DNA of 64,000 nt from Nonomuraea aurantiaca (GCF_020215705.1 NZ_JAIWNB010000025.1:111979-175978), one strand, 5' to 3'. Numbered from the stretch's first letter, positions 51,720 through 60,823 are shown. Made by a program: numbers and translations. The notes: a model not told the origin generated them from the sequence alone.

Positions 51720-52135
51720 AAGGAAGACGACCGCAGACCGCCGCCCGGGAAGCGGCCCTGCGCCGCGTCCGCGTCTTCACCATCGGCTTCGGCACCACGA
51801 ACCCGACCCCGATGGTCTGCGACAACACCCAGTTCGACGGCGGCGGCTGGGGCAGCGGCTTCGGTGGCCGCGGCGGATTCGACAGGGGCCGCAACCCCCG
51901 CACCATCGACGAGCCCGCACTCAAACAGATAGCCCAGACCACCGGCGGCTCCTACCACCGCGCCGAGAACGCCGACCAGCTCCAGAACGCCCTCGACGCC
52001 CTCCCCGGTAACTTCACCGTCATCCACCAACGAGTCGACACAGCCGCCGCCTTCGCCGCTGGCGGCGCCATTTTCATCACGGCGGCCCTGTCTCTCTCCC
52101 TCTGGTGGAACCGCCCCCGTACCCCGACCCGCTGA
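51710..52135 (+). pseudogene. 3' remnant of a von Willebrand factor A (VWA/BatA-like) protein
   Basis: A frame different from the protease reads NLEGRRPQTAAREAALRRV, then RVFTIGFGTTNPTPMVC, TIDEPALKQIAQTTGGSYHR and ADQLQNALDALPGNF, and ends with a transmembrane helix (AGGAIFITAALSLSLWW). This is the C-terminal half of a VWA protein (the RVFTIGFGT strand and final TM). The N-terminal half with the MIDAS motif is absent; homology begins inside the last codons of the protease gene. It is therefore a deletion remnant, though an internal ATG (51812) could still give a 107-residue peptide. Confidence 0.75.
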
Positions 52136-52164
52136 CGGCACCCTGGGCCCGGATCCCAGCAGGG

Positions 52165-53208
52165 TCAGCCGCGTACGTCGAGCGGGACATGGAGCGAGAG
52201 ATGCGCCGACAGGGCGCGGAGGAAGTCCGGGGCGTCGAAGACCGCGCCCGCGGAGACGACGCCGGTGGTCCTCGTCCGGCCGGTGAGGATGCGTTCGACG
52301 GCCTCCACCGCGAGTGGCGCGGTGATGGCGTAGATGTCCTGACCGGAGGCGACCACGCGGCGTTCCGCGCCGCCGGAGCAGACGAGAACGTCGACAATGA
52401 AGGTCTGCGCGGAGCGACCGCGCTCGTCGACGGCGGTCGGTGCCGAGGCGTCGGGAGCGGACAGGTCCGCGGCCGCCTTGGCGGTCATGTAGGTACGCAC
52501 CTCCGGGACGGCCAGGTGGCTGGGAACGGTGACGACGTCGGCCATGGTGAACTCTCCGATGACGCTCTGGGGGCCGAGCGGAGCCGGGAAGGGCCACTCC
52601 AGGGTCGGCAGAGCGTCATCGTGGTACTCGAGCTGTCCGCCGGTGTAGCGGACACGGCGCCCACTCCGTCGCTGCCCCGAGACCACGCCCGCGGCGAGCG
52701 TTCCGGCTGTGGGGTGCCAACTGCTCAGCCCGTAGGCGACGTGCGCCTCGTCCGCCGCCGTCCAGTCGCCCATCGCGGTGGTGACCAACAGGTCGCCGAG
52801 GCCGCCGTAGAAGGCCATCGCCGGGACCACCACGGCGCCCGCCTCACGGGCGCGGTCCGCGAAGTGCGCGAACGTGTCGACGTTCGCCTCGATCTCGGCC
52901 GCCACGTCGACATACGGGATGCCGGCGCGCAGCGCCGCTTCGACCAGCGGGGCGGCGGTCGTGGCGAACGGCCCGGCGCAGTTGATCACGGCGGCCGCGC
53001 CGTGCAGCGCGCGGTCGAGCGAGGCCGGATCGTCGACCGACGCCTGCCGCGTCTCAAGCCCGGGGTGGGTCTCCACCAGCGCCAGCAGCTTGTCCTGGTC
53101 GCGACCGAGGAGCAGGGGTACGTATCCGCGCTCGCGCAACTCCGCGACCACGAACCGCCCGGTGTGTCCGTAAGCGCCGAACACCGCCACGTTCCGACCC
53201 GATCCCAT
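52165..53208 (-). CDS. Saccharopine dehydrogenase-like NAD(P)-binding oxidoreductase
   Basis: 347 residues from ATG 53208, with GAGGGAG six bases upstream. Rossmann motif VAVFGAYGHTGRFVVAELRE at the N-terminus; AAAVINCAGPFATTAAPLVE and YVDVAAEIEANVD are typical of the saccharopine dehydrogenase / trans-acting enoyl-reductase-like family. Substrate unknown. It diverges from a DJ-1/AraC-type regulator gene, which may control it. Confidence 0.85.
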   Translation of the reverse strand: MGSGRNVAVFGAYGHTGRFVVAELRERGYVPLLLGRDQDKLLALVETHPGLETRQASVDDPASLDRALHGAAAVINCAGPFATTAAPLVEAALRAGIPYVDVAAEIEANVDTFAHFADRAREAGAVVVPAMAFYGGLGDLLVTTAMGDWTAADEAHVAYGLSSWHPTAGTLAAGVVSGQRRSGRRVRYTGGQLEYHDDALPTLEWPFPAPLGPQSVIGEFTMADVVTVPSHLAVPEVRTYMTAKAAADLSAPDASAPTAVDERGRSAQTFIVDVLVCSGGAERRVVASGQDIYAITAPLAVEAVERILTGRTRTTGVVSAGAVFDAPDFLRALSAHLSLHVPLDVRG

Positions 53209-53309
53209 GTCTGCTCCCTCGTACTCGAAGTGATCCGCTGCGGAAATCCTGTCTCGATCGCCCCATCGGTGCCAGCGTCCGAAACGACATGACCCGTACA
53301 ATTCCCGAC

Positions 53310-54257
53310 ATGAGTCCTTTCCCGCGCTCCGTCGCGGTCGCCGCTACCGACGGGATGCTGCACTTCGAGCTGGCCCTGGCCTACGAGGTCTTCGGCTCCG
53401 CCCCGGACGCCGTGCCAGGTCCCTGGTACGACGTCCGGGTGTGCGGCACGCACGCCGTCCGGGTCGGCCGATTCTCGGTGGAGCCGGACTGCGGGCTCGA
53501 CCGGCTGGCGCACGCCGACACCGTGATCGTCCCCGCTTTGGCGAACGTCGACGAGGACCCGCCGGCCGATCTGGTCGAGGCGGTACGCGCGGCCCACGAG
53601 GCGGGCGCGCGGGTGGTCTCCCTGTGTACGGGCGTGTTCGTGCTCGCCGCCGCCGGCCTGCTGGACGGGCTGCGCGCGACCACCCACTGGGCCCACACCG
53701 ACGTACTGGCGGCCCGCTATCCCCGAGTGGAGGTCGACCCCGACGTGCTCTACGTCGACAACGGCAGCGTGCTCACGTCCGCGGGCAAGGCCGCGGCGAT
53801 GGACCTGTGCCTGCATCTGGTCCGCCGCGACCACGGCTCGGTGATCGCCAACGTGGTAGCCCGCCGCCTGGTCGTGCCGCCCCACCGGGCCGGTGGCCAG
53901 GCCCAGTTCGTCACCACACCGGTGCCCGCCCAGGACGGCCATCCCCTGGCCGAGCTGCTCACCTGGGTGATGCAGCGGCTGGACCAGCCGCTTACTGTGG
54001 AGGACCTGGCTCGCCAGGCGAACATGAGCTCGCGCCACCTGGCCCGCCACTTCCGCTCGGTAACCGGAACCACTCCGCTGCAGTGGCTGCTGACGCAGCG
54101 GATCCGCCGCGCGCAGGAGCTGCTGGAGATTACGGACGACAGCGTCGACACCATCGCCTCGGCGGCGGGCATGGGCACGGCGACGACACTGCGCCGCCAC
54201 TTCCACCGCGCGATCGGCGTACCGCCGGATGCCTACCGCCGAACGTTCCGGGCGTGA
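53310..54257 (+). CDS. AraC-family regulator with DJ-1/PfpI (GATase1-like) sensor domain
   Basis: 315 residues from ATG 53310 (MSPFPRSVAVAATDGML); ATG 53289 would add seven. The N-terminal half is a DJ-1/PfpI-like domain with the nucleophile-elbow Cys in RVVSLCTGVFVLAAAGLL (about 105) and the THWAHTD motif. The C-terminal half has two AraC HTH motifs: VEDLARQANMSSRHLARHF and SVDTIASAAGMGTATTLRR. It is in the FtrA/GlxA-like group. It is divergent from the oxidoreductase at 52165-53208, a likely target. Confidence 0.92.
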   Translation: MSPFPRSVAVAATDGMLHFELALAYEVFGSAPDAVPGPWYDVRVCGTHAVRVGRFSVEPDCGLDRLAHADTVIVPALANVDEDPPADLVEAVRAAHEAGARVVSLCTGVFVLAAAGLLDGLRATTHWAHTDVLAARYPRVEVDPDVLYVDNGSVLTSAGKAAAMDLCLHLVRRDHGSVIANVVARRLVVPPHRAGGQAQFVTTPVPAQDGHPLAELLTWVMQRLDQPLTVEDLARQANMSSRHLARHFRSVTGTTPLQWLLTQRIRRAQELLEITDDSVDTIASAAGMGTATTLRRHFHRAIGVPPDAYRRTFRA

Positions 54258-54258
54258 G

Positions 54259-54345
54259 GCGAAGCAGATTGCCAAGACCATCCGCCCAACGAGTCGACGC
54301 AGCCGCCTTCGCCGCCGGCGGCAGCATCCTCATCAGCGTGAACTC
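54259..54345 (+). pseudogene. Second, shorter remnant of a VWA-protein 3' end
   Basis: GAAGCAGATTGCCAAGACCA followed by CAACGAGTCGACGCAGCCGCC and TTCGCCGCCGGCGGCAGCAT matches the KQIAQT and QRVDTAAAFAAGGAIFI parts of the remnant at 51710-52135, with about 80 bases between them deleted. It sits directly after the AraC stop codon, just as the first remnant follows the protease stop. Confidence 0.6.
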
Positions 54346-54360
54346 GGTCCCCTCGCTACT

Positions 54361-54990
54361 ATGCCCGGCGTGAGTGATGACTCTTCTGTGATGAGCACCG
54401 GGCGCCTGGAGGCGTTCAGCGACGGCGTGTTCGCCATCGCGATCACCCTGCTGGTGCTCGAGATCCGGCTGCCCGAAGGCTGGGAAGAGGACCTCGGCGG
54501 CGCGCTGCTAGGCCTGTGGCCGTCCTACCTCGCCTACGTGGTGACGTTCCTGCTGGTGGGGATGATCTGGATGAACCACCATCGGATGTTCCACTTCATC
54601 CACAGGACTGACGGCATGCTGCTGGCCCTCAATGTGCTCCTCCTGATGGATGTCGCCTTTCTGCCGTTCCCCACGCACGTGATGGCCGAGGCGTTGCGCA
54701 GCGAACACGGCACTCAGACGGCCGCCGTCTTCTATGGAATCGTGCTGGTGATCGGCGGCATTTTCTACAACGCCCTGTGGTGGTACGCCTCGTTAGGACA
54801 CCGCCACCTCGGCGGGCACATCACCCCGGCGGAGGCTCGCTCGTTGCGATTTCGCTGGGGCATGGGGCCGGTGCTCTATCTCGTCGCGACCGTCATCGGC
54901 GCGTTCAGCGCGATAGGCGCGCTCGTGTTCTACGTGTTGCTGCTCGTCATCTACATGTTCGACATGCGTCCCAGGCGAAAGGCCGTGTAG
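54361..54990 (+). CDS. TMEM175-like potassium channel family protein
   Basis: 209 residues from ATG 54361; GTG 54370 and ATG 54391 are alternatives. The family signature FSDGVFAIAITLLVLEIRLP is in the first helix. Further helices are LAYVVTFLLVGMIWMNHHR, MLLALNVLLLMDVAFLPF, AVFYGIVLVIGGIFYNALWW and VLYLVATVIGAFSAIGALVF. Bacterial TMEM175 proteins form K+-permeable channels as tetramers. No functional link to its neighbours is evident. Confidence 0.9.
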   Translation: MPGVSDDSSVMSTGRLEAFSDGVFAIAITLLVLEIRLPEGWEEDLGGALLGLWPSYLAYVVTFLLVGMIWMNHHRMFHFIHRTDGMLLALNVLLLMDVAFLPFPTHVMAEALRSEHGTQTAAVFYGIVLVIGGIFYNALWWYASLGHRHLGGHITPAEARSLRFRWGMGPVLYLVATVIGAFSAIGALVFYVLLLVIYMFDMRPRRKAV

Positions 54991-55065
54991 CACCACGTTT
55001 CGCCTGGTCGCCGCGCTGCGCCAGCCCGCCCCCCTGAGCCCTTGCTGTACGGGCGGCGCCGGGCG

Positions 55066-57351
55066 TCAGTGCTTCGCGGCGCAGTCGTAGAGGGTAGTGC
55101 CGCCTCCCGTCATTGGACTGCTCGCGGTGAGACTTCCCCCATACGCGGCGCCGGGGACTTCGGTGCAATTCTCTTTCAGCCATTGCGAGCGCTGCGTGCT
55201 CGCCCCGCCCATCATGGCGCCAAAGCCGCCCCGACCGGAGCCCAGGACGAAGCGTAGTTGTCCCGAACTCGTCCACTCCTTCAGCTGCTGGAGGGTCGGG
55301 GCGTCGTCGATGCCGATGAAGCCGCCCATGCCGATGACGGTGGCGTCACTGTTAAGGATGAACGAGGAGGCGAACATGGCGCCGCCCTCGGCGGCGAGTT
55401 TGATCCGGGCGGAGCCGGACTGCTTGACGGCATAGTCCAGGATCTTGCGCTGGTCGGGGGCGAGCTCGGCGCCGCCTCCGAAGAGCCCGGGTGGCATGCC
55501 ACTGTTCCCGCCGGGAAGTCCCCCAGGAAATCCTTCGGGGAGTTCCATGCCTTCCGGGAGCTTCATGCCTGGTGGGAGTTGCATTCCTTCTGGGAGTTCG
55601 AAGCCGCCCGGAGCCGGGCCGCCTCCGCCTGCCCCGCGCCCGAAGGGCATGGTCGGGGGCCCCGCGGTGGGGTTGGCGCCGCCCATCATCGACGTGGAGC
55701 CGGGGACGCTGATCGCCCAGGCCGCAGGCGCCGAAAGCACCGCCAGGACCGCGACACCGAAGGCGGCGGGCAGCCGTCGTCGCCGACCTGCGGGCAGCAG
55801 CAGGACGATCGCCGCCATTCCGGCCGCGCCTACAAGCCACGCCACCCAACCGTTCCAGGACGGGACCCGCGCGATCACGACATAGGCCCAGGCCGTGGTC
55901 ACCGCGACGGCCCCGGCTCCCAGCGGGAGTGCCCAGCGAGCCCCCGCCCGGTGGGCGCGGGCCAGCGTCGTGGCGAAGCCGGCGGTGACGGCGGCGACCG
56001 CAGGGGCCAGCTGAGTCGTGTAGTACGGGTGGAAAATCCCCTTCTGAGTGGCGAACACCAGACCGCAGAGCACCAGCCAGGTTCCCCACAGCACCCACCC
56101 GGCCGCGGCGAGCGGCTCACCGGGCATTGTGATGCCGCGCCAGCGCAGTACGGCGACGGCCAGGACCAGCACCAGCGCCACCCCGCACAACGGCAGCAGC
56201 CAGCTGACCTGCCCGCCGACCTGATCGTTGAAGAGCCGTCCCAGGCCGGCCGCTCCACCGAAGGAGATGCTGAACCCGCCCTCACCACCGAAGATCCGGC
56301 CGAGGCCGTTGTAGCCGATCACCAGGTCCCAGGCGCTACCGTCGGCGCTGCCGCCGATGTACGGACGGCTCCCCGGCCAGAGCGCGACCATCGCGACCCA
56401 CCACAGAGAGGACACCACGAGAACGACGCCGCCGATCAGCAGCTTGCCAAGCCGCCCGAGCCACGGGCCGCGCGCGCCGACCAGCCAGGCCGCCGCGAAC
56501 GCCGGGATCACCATCCAGGCGGCCAGCATCTTGGTCATGAAGCCGAGGCCGATCAGGAACCCGGCCCCACCGAACCACCTCAGTCCGGAGGTTGTCCGCA
56601 TGGCGCGGGTCAGCGCGTACGCAGCCGCCACCAGCGTCAGCACCAGCAGGGTGTCAGGGTTGTTGTCGCGGTTGATCGCCACGGTGATCGGCGTCAACGT
56701 CAGAACCAGCGCGGCCAGCAGCCCCGCCGCCTCACCTGCCCACAGGCGTACGGTCCGGTGCAGGAGGAACACCGTGGCGACGCCCTCCAGCACCTGGGGC
56801 AGAATCATCGCCCAGCCGTGCAGGCCGAACATCTTGGTGCTGAGCACCTGCGGCCACAGCGCCGCCGGCGGCTTGTCGACGGTGATCACACCCGCCGGGT
56901 CGTACGCGCCGAACAGGAAGTTCGTCCAGCTCTGGCCCATCGACTTCACGGCGGCGGAGTAATAGCTGTTGCCCCAGCCGAGGGAACCCAGCGCCCAGCC
57001 GTACAGTCCGGCGGCCAGGAGCAGGATCACCGCGAGCGCCGCCCGTCTGGGGAGCGCGCGGGGGGTGGATGGCGGAGTCTCGTCGATCTCGAACGTAGTC
57101 AGGACCAGCACCCGGACCCCTGCCGTGGCCTCATCACAGGTGATCTCCCTCGTAGCAGCCAGACCATCCATTCCAGGCATGCGAACGTCCATCAGCACCA
57201 CGTCGGCCAAGGTCTCCCGCGCCAGCCGTACGGCGTCATGACCGTTGGCGGCCTCGCCGACCACCGTCAGGTCGGGAGCCGAGTCGATCAGCACCCGAAA
57301 CCCGGCACGGACCAGCGCCTGGTCGTCGGCCAACAGCACTTTGACGGTCAT
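55066..57351 (-). CDS. Fusion: response-regulator receiver domain joined to a family 39 membrane glycosyltransferase
   Basis: 761 residues from ATG 57351. Residues 1-92 are a NarL-type receiver: VLLADDQALVRAGFRVLID, phospho-Asp in DVVLMDVRMPGMDGLAA, and RVLVLTTFEID (the switch Thr). It stops before the last helices and HTH. From about 93 (ETPPSTPRALPRRAALAV) it is a GT39/ArnT-like dolichyl-phosphate-mannose-type transferase with NSYYSAAVKSM, ITVDKPPAALWPQ, about ten helices, a run of LPEGM/LPPGM repeats (about 575-610) and a C-terminal extracellular domain (FIGIDDAPTLQQLKEW). ATG overlaps the sensor-kinase stop. The join looks like a deletion that removed the regulator's output domain and the GT start codon. 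Confidence 0.85.
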   Translation of the reverse strand: MTVKVLLADDQALVRAGFRVLIDSAPDLTVVGEAANGHDAVRLARETLADVVLMDVRMPGMDGLAATREITCDEATAGVRVLVLTTFEIDETPPSTPRALPRRAALAVILLLAAGLYGWALGSLGWGNSYYSAAVKSMGQSWTNFLFGAYDPAGVITVDKPPAALWPQVLSTKMFGLHGWAMILPQVLEGVATVFLLHRTVRLWAGEAAGLLAALVLTLTPITVAINRDNNPDTLLVLTLVAAAYALTRAMRTTSGLRWFGGAGFLIGLGFMTKMLAAWMVIPAFAAAWLVGARGPWLGRLGKLLIGGVVLVVSSLWWVAMVALWPGSRPYIGGSADGSAWDLVIGYNGLGRIFGGEGGFSISFGGAAGLGRLFNDQVGGQVSWLLPLCGVALVLVLAVAVLRWRGITMPGEPLAAAGWVLWGTWLVLCGLVFATQKGIFHPYYTTQLAPAVAAVTAGFATTLARAHRAGARWALPLGAGAVAVTTAWAYVVIARVPSWNGWVAWLVGAAGMAAIVLLLPAGRRRRLPAAFGVAVLAVLSAPAAWAISVPGSTSMMGGANPTAGPPTMPFGRGAGGGGPAPGGFELPEGMQLPPGMKLPEGMELPEGFPGGLPGGNSGMPPGLFGGGAELAPDQRKILDYAVKQSGSARIKLAAEGGAMFASSFILNSDATVIGMGGFIGIDDAPTLQQLKEWTSSGQLRFVLGSGRGGFGAMMGGASTQRSQWLKENCTEVPGAAYGGSLTASSPMTGGGTTLYDCAAKH

Positions 57352-58564
57352 GGCCTGTTCTTCCTTGAGACGGGGAGCACGGCGTGCACCCGAAACCCAC
57401 CGCCGTCCACGGGTCCAGCGAGGAAGGTCCCATCGACCGACAGGGCCCGCTCCCGCATACCAATCAGCCCGTGACCGGTCCCGGTCCCGTTCCCGGACGA
57501 GACCCCACCCGCTTCACTCCGACCGTCGTCGGCCACATCGACGATCACACCGTCGGCGGCATAGTCGATCCGCACGGTCGCGGTCGCCCGCGGCGCGTGC
57601 TTGCTCACGTTGGTCAGCGCCTCCTGAACGATCCGAAACGCGGCAAGGTCCACAGGAGCGGGCAACGGCCTCGGATCTCCGTAGATGAGCCAACCCAGCT
57701 CCAGCCCGGCCGCAGTGAAGGAGTCGACCAGCTCCGGCAGCCGATCCAGCCCCGGCGCGGGCTCGGTCAGCAGCTCCTCGCGGCTACCCGGCCGCCGCAG
57801 CAGCCCCACTGTCGTCCGCAACTCGTCCAGCGCCTCCTTGCCCGCTTCACGGACATGGCCCAGCGCCGTACGGGCCTGCTCAGGTTCGGTCGCCAGCAAA
57901 TGCGCGGCAACCTGCGCCTGTACGTTGATCAGCGCGATGTGGTGAGCGAGAACGTCATGCAATTCGCGAGCGATGTACAGCCGTTCCTCCATCACCCGCC
58001 GCTCGGCCTCCTCCTCACGCGTCTCCTCGGCCCTGCGCGCCCGCTCCTCGATGGCTGCCACATAGGCCCGGCGGCTACGCAGCGAATCCCCGACGGCGGT
58101 GGCCATACCGATCGACGCGATCGGCGCCAGCATTTCGGGCGTCAGCCACGCACTTCCGCTGAACACCACCCTGGCCACGGTAACCACGAGCGCGGCAAGC
58201 CCTCCGTAGGCCCACGCGTGCCGGCGCGGGACTCGCGAGGCCACCGTGTACACCGCGATCGCCGACCTCAGGTTCAACAGACTCCGCCCGCCGTCGATCA
58301 CGGCGTAGACGACGAACCCGGCGACCGTGACGGCGAGAACGGCCCGGGGCAACCGCTGCCGGAAGACCAGAGCGCACAGACGACCGAAGCTAGCGCTATG
58401 TCGTAAGCAGTGAGGGGCTGCATTTGGCCGCGCCACTCCGCCCCAGACGGCGGGGGCGGGCCGGGCGCCAGCAGCGTTATCGCATACACGCACACGGCCA
58501 GGATCGTGTCGGCCACATAGGGGAGGGAAAGGAGCTCCCGTCGCAGCCAGGTCACGGTACGCAC
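57348..58564 (-). pseudogene. Two-component sensor histidine kinase (HisKA_3 type), frameshift in the N-terminal membrane region
   Basis: The main frame has the HisKA_3 phospho-acceptor RELHDVLAHHIALINVQ, N-box EALTNVSKHAP and G-box GHGLIGMRERAL, so the catalytic part is intact. The natural N-terminus MRTVTWLRRELLSLPYVAD with helix TILAVCVYAITLLAPG is in another frame (from 58564) and reads into DIALASVVCAL, where the main frame continues VFRQRLPRAVLAVTVAGF. The shift lies near 58370-58385. Either the gene is broken, or a sequencing error is present, or translation starts internally. Its partner receiver is the truncated one fused to the glycosyltransferase at 55066-57351. Confidence 0.75.
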
Positions 58565-59019
58565 CCCTAAACAGTAGGTCTGACCTGGGCGAATTCCCTC
58601 ATCCCGTGGTACCCATCGGCTCTACTGCGACCGCAGTACGGCCGGGTCGGGGTTCGACGAGGGCAGACGATGCTGGCCTGCGACCAAGGTCCCGGAACGT
58701 CGACTCCGCCCGGCGGCGCGGTGTGCTGGCGCAGATCGGTGACCGCGGCGGCGCTTTCGGGCCGCAGGAGTACTTACACCTTCCGAGTTACCTGACCGGT
58801 GCTACCGTCCTGGATTGTCCGGTCGACGGCTTCGGCCTGTTCAACGGGGCTGATGCTGGCCGAGCTGGGCCGCTCCGCGTGGGCCTCCCCTTTCGCCGAT
58901 CACGCGCCCAGCCTGCTGTTCTTCTGCCGTACCGGCGACGTCGCGACGCCGAGTTAGCCCGTCAGTTGATCGAGTCCATCCGCGCCGCATCTGGCGAACT
59001 CCGCCGAGGGACTCCAACG
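58565..59019. other. No recognisable gene
   Basis: Open stretches exist on the plus strand, but the translated text (for example FGPQEYLHLPSYLTGA) matches nothing I know, and codon structure is poor. It is likely decayed DNA upstream of the transposase remnant. Confidence 0.5.
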
Positions 59020-59330
59020 AGTATCTATGCTCCTGACAGGCAGTGTTACAACGACACCTGTACTGCTCGCGATACTTCGTACGGGCGTGCCGCCGCCTCG
59101 GAGTTACCCGCTCGCGCGGTCGGCACCAGCGCCGACAACGCAGCGGCCGAGCCGTCTAATGCGGCCCTCAAACGCGAGATGCTTCAGAGCGCGCACCGCT
59201 GGCCCGACGCCCGAACTGCCAGCCAGGCCGTGTTCCGCTGGATCACCCGATACAACATGGTCAGACGGCACTTGTCCGAAGGGCATCCAGCCAACCTCAC
59301 AGTCCCGCCAGCTCAACCAGTTCCGCCAGG
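59020..59330 (+). pseudogene. Degenerate IS3-type (DDE) transposase C-terminal fragment
   Basis: Pieces of an rve-fold transposase lie in different plus frames: ACRRLGVTRSRG in one, then GTSADNAAAEPSNAALKREM and DARTASQAVFRWITRYNMVR in another. These match the usual ACRRLGVxxSMG...DNAxAESFNAxLKRE...RWIxxYNxxRxH end of IS3-group transposases. At least one frameshift is needed and the N-terminal half is missing, so it is a dead remnant. Confidence 0.75.
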
Positions 59331-59510
59331 TAATTGCGGCCAGGGAGCAAGGAGACCGGGGTTCGACGCCCCAATGCGGGGCTGAGGATGTACAGCGGGG
59401 AGATCTTGAACATAGCCGCCAGGTCGGCCAGGGCGTTCAAGGAGATCCTGCAGTCCTCCAGATCAGGCCACCTGGAGCCTGGCTCTGGGGGAGCAGGACG
59501 TGCTGCATGG

Positions 59511-59540
59511 TTCTTCTAAGGGGCATGCCCCTTAGAAGAA
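59511..59540. terminator. Perfect 30-base palindrome at the 3' end of the RHH-like gene
   Basis: TTCTTCTAAGGGGCA is followed directly by its reverse complement. Read leftward it contains the last Phe-Phe-stop codons of the gene ending at 59532 and would form a 15-bp hairpin right at its end. A terminator is the simplest reading, though a mobile-element end or protein site is possible. Confidence 0.6.
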
Positions 59541-59810
59541 CCTCACACGTTCGAGTTCGGTTTGACCGGCTTCCTGCACATATACCTTTCCTCCGCTTTG
59601 GAGGATATGTTCGATCAGGCTGTACATCTGCAGGGCCCGGTTGATGGCGTCGGTCTTGGTGTCACCGCGTAGGTTTACAACCTCTTCCAGGGCTCGCGAG
59701 GACCGTTCGTTGAGGTTGACGGTGACGCGCTCAAGGGGCCCACTGCCTCGACCGGTGGGTGGGCTCTTCGTGGGGCTGGCTGCTTCAATTCCACGCACTT
59801 TCGCGGACAT
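59532..59810 (-). CDS. Small ribbon-helix-helix-like protein, copy 1
   Basis: 92 residues from ATG 59810; an upstream ATG (59840) is possible. The core GPLERVTVNLNERSSRALEE, then TKTDAINRALQMYSLIEHIL, has the beta-strand plus two-helix pattern of ribbon-helix-helix DNA-binding or antitoxin-like proteins. It ends VYVQEAGQTELERVRFF. A close paralogue lies at 61954-62229. It diverges from a two-helix membrane protein gene at 60427, and the same pair order is repeated at copy 2. No toxin is recognisable. It may repress the divergent gene (inference). Confidence 0.75.
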   Translation of the reverse strand: MSAKVRGIEAASPTKSPPTGRGSGPLERVTVNLNERSSRALEEVVNLRGDTKTDAINRALQMYSLIEHILQSGGKVYVQEAGQTELERVRFF

Positions 59811-60426
59811 AGTCTTCCGGGATCCTCCCGCACGAGACATGGCTAAAACGGGCCAAGGGATGCAATCCCTGCCCGTACTCGTCGATGTCTTTCCTTGCCT
59901 CGCAAGCAAGCGAGGCACTATCAGAGGTGACGGCTATGGTCGGTCCACAGCGTCGAGGGGGACGGCGGTGCCATAGCGATGTCGGCGGAGGGCGTGCTAA
60001 TCGCCCCCTTTGCTGTCGGCAGGTTTTGCTGCGCTGCGGCAAGAGCAACGTCGGCACGGTAAGCCTGACAGGTAGTGGACCACAGGGAAGGGTGATTGGT
60101 AGGCGATGCCTGTCCATCTCCATCCCCCTATGCATGTGACCTGCGGATATCTGTTCTGCAGGGTTGACCGTACGATAGTGAGCTGCCTGGAGTCAAGCTG
60201 CTTGCAGAACATGTACCTGTTAGTATACGCGCATAATCAGCGTATCGACCATACGGTGTGTGTCCTTGAACCGTAGCGGGTGATACTTTGGCCCATAGCA
60301 CTCAAACGCCGTAAGACCCCCGGCTCGTCCGGGGCCACTGGACTACCCCCGGACATCAGGCTGGGGCACGCACCATCCCGCCGGGCCCGGCCCGGCGGGT
60401 TTCCTACATCTAGGCCGAGCGAGAAA
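59811..60426. promoter_or_regulatory. Long intergenic region of gene-pair copy 1, conserved with copy 2
   Basis: 616 bases without a convincing gene. GACATGGCTAAAACGGGCC (about 59837), GGGTTGACCGTA (about 60158), AGTCAAGCT, ACCTGTTAGTATA (about 60218) and CCCCGGCTCGTCCGGGG (about 60319) all have counterparts in the same order at 62266-62895. GGGTTGACC contains a TTGACC -35-like box. A strong hairpin CCCGCCGGG-cccgg-CCCGGCGGG (60377-60399) followed by TTT lies just before the membrane-protein gene and could act as an attenuator. Confidence 0.5.
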
Positions 60427-60795
60427 GTGTTCAGCCACGTGAAGAAGCCAGTGGTTACCGACCTGACCAAGATCGAAGGCAATCCCACCTCTAAGGCTGA
60501 CCTGCTTGAGGAGCGGGAGGACGTCACCTTTGAGGTCATCCTCTCGGACGGCAAGCGGATCAACGCCACCGCCCCGACCTGGTTGCCGAGCGGAATCGCC
60601 CCCGTGATCACCAGGATTGTTCTGTCCAGCGTCATGATCCCCAGCGCCTTCGCCGGCCTGGGAGTTCTTGTGCTCGCGCCGGGATGGGTCACCGTGACTG
60701 CGGCCCTCATCTCATTCTGCGTGATTGTCGGGTCGGGAATGTGGATCATCAACCGCCTCGCCGACGCCCTCAAGAAGAATTCCCGCGACTCATGA
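60427..60795 (+). CDS. Small two-helix membrane protein, copy 1
   Basis: 122 residues if GTG 60427 is used; GTG 60439 (VKKPVVTDLTK) is the conserved alternative. The soluble part KKPVVTDLTKIEGNPTSKAD, then VTFEVILSDGKRINATAP, is followed by two hydrophobic segments (VITRIVLSSVMIPSAFAGLG and VTVTAALISFCVIVGSGMWI). The paralogue at 62942-63355 shares this layout. Function unknown. A strong terminator follows at 60824-60871. Confidence 0.7.
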   Translation: MFSHVKKPVVTDLTKIEGNPTSKADLLEEREDVTFEVILSDGKRINATAPTWLPSGIAPVITRIVLSSVMIPSAFAGLGVLVLAPGWVTVTAALISFCVIVGSGMWIINRLADALKKNSRDS

Positions 60796-60823
60796 CGTCC
60801 CGAAGATCCGCGCGCGGGGTGAG

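Noticed and set aside
51812..52135. Independent small membrane protein gene
   Set aside because: The frame continues upstream of the ATG with clear VWA sequence, so it is better read as the tail of a truncated VWA gene.
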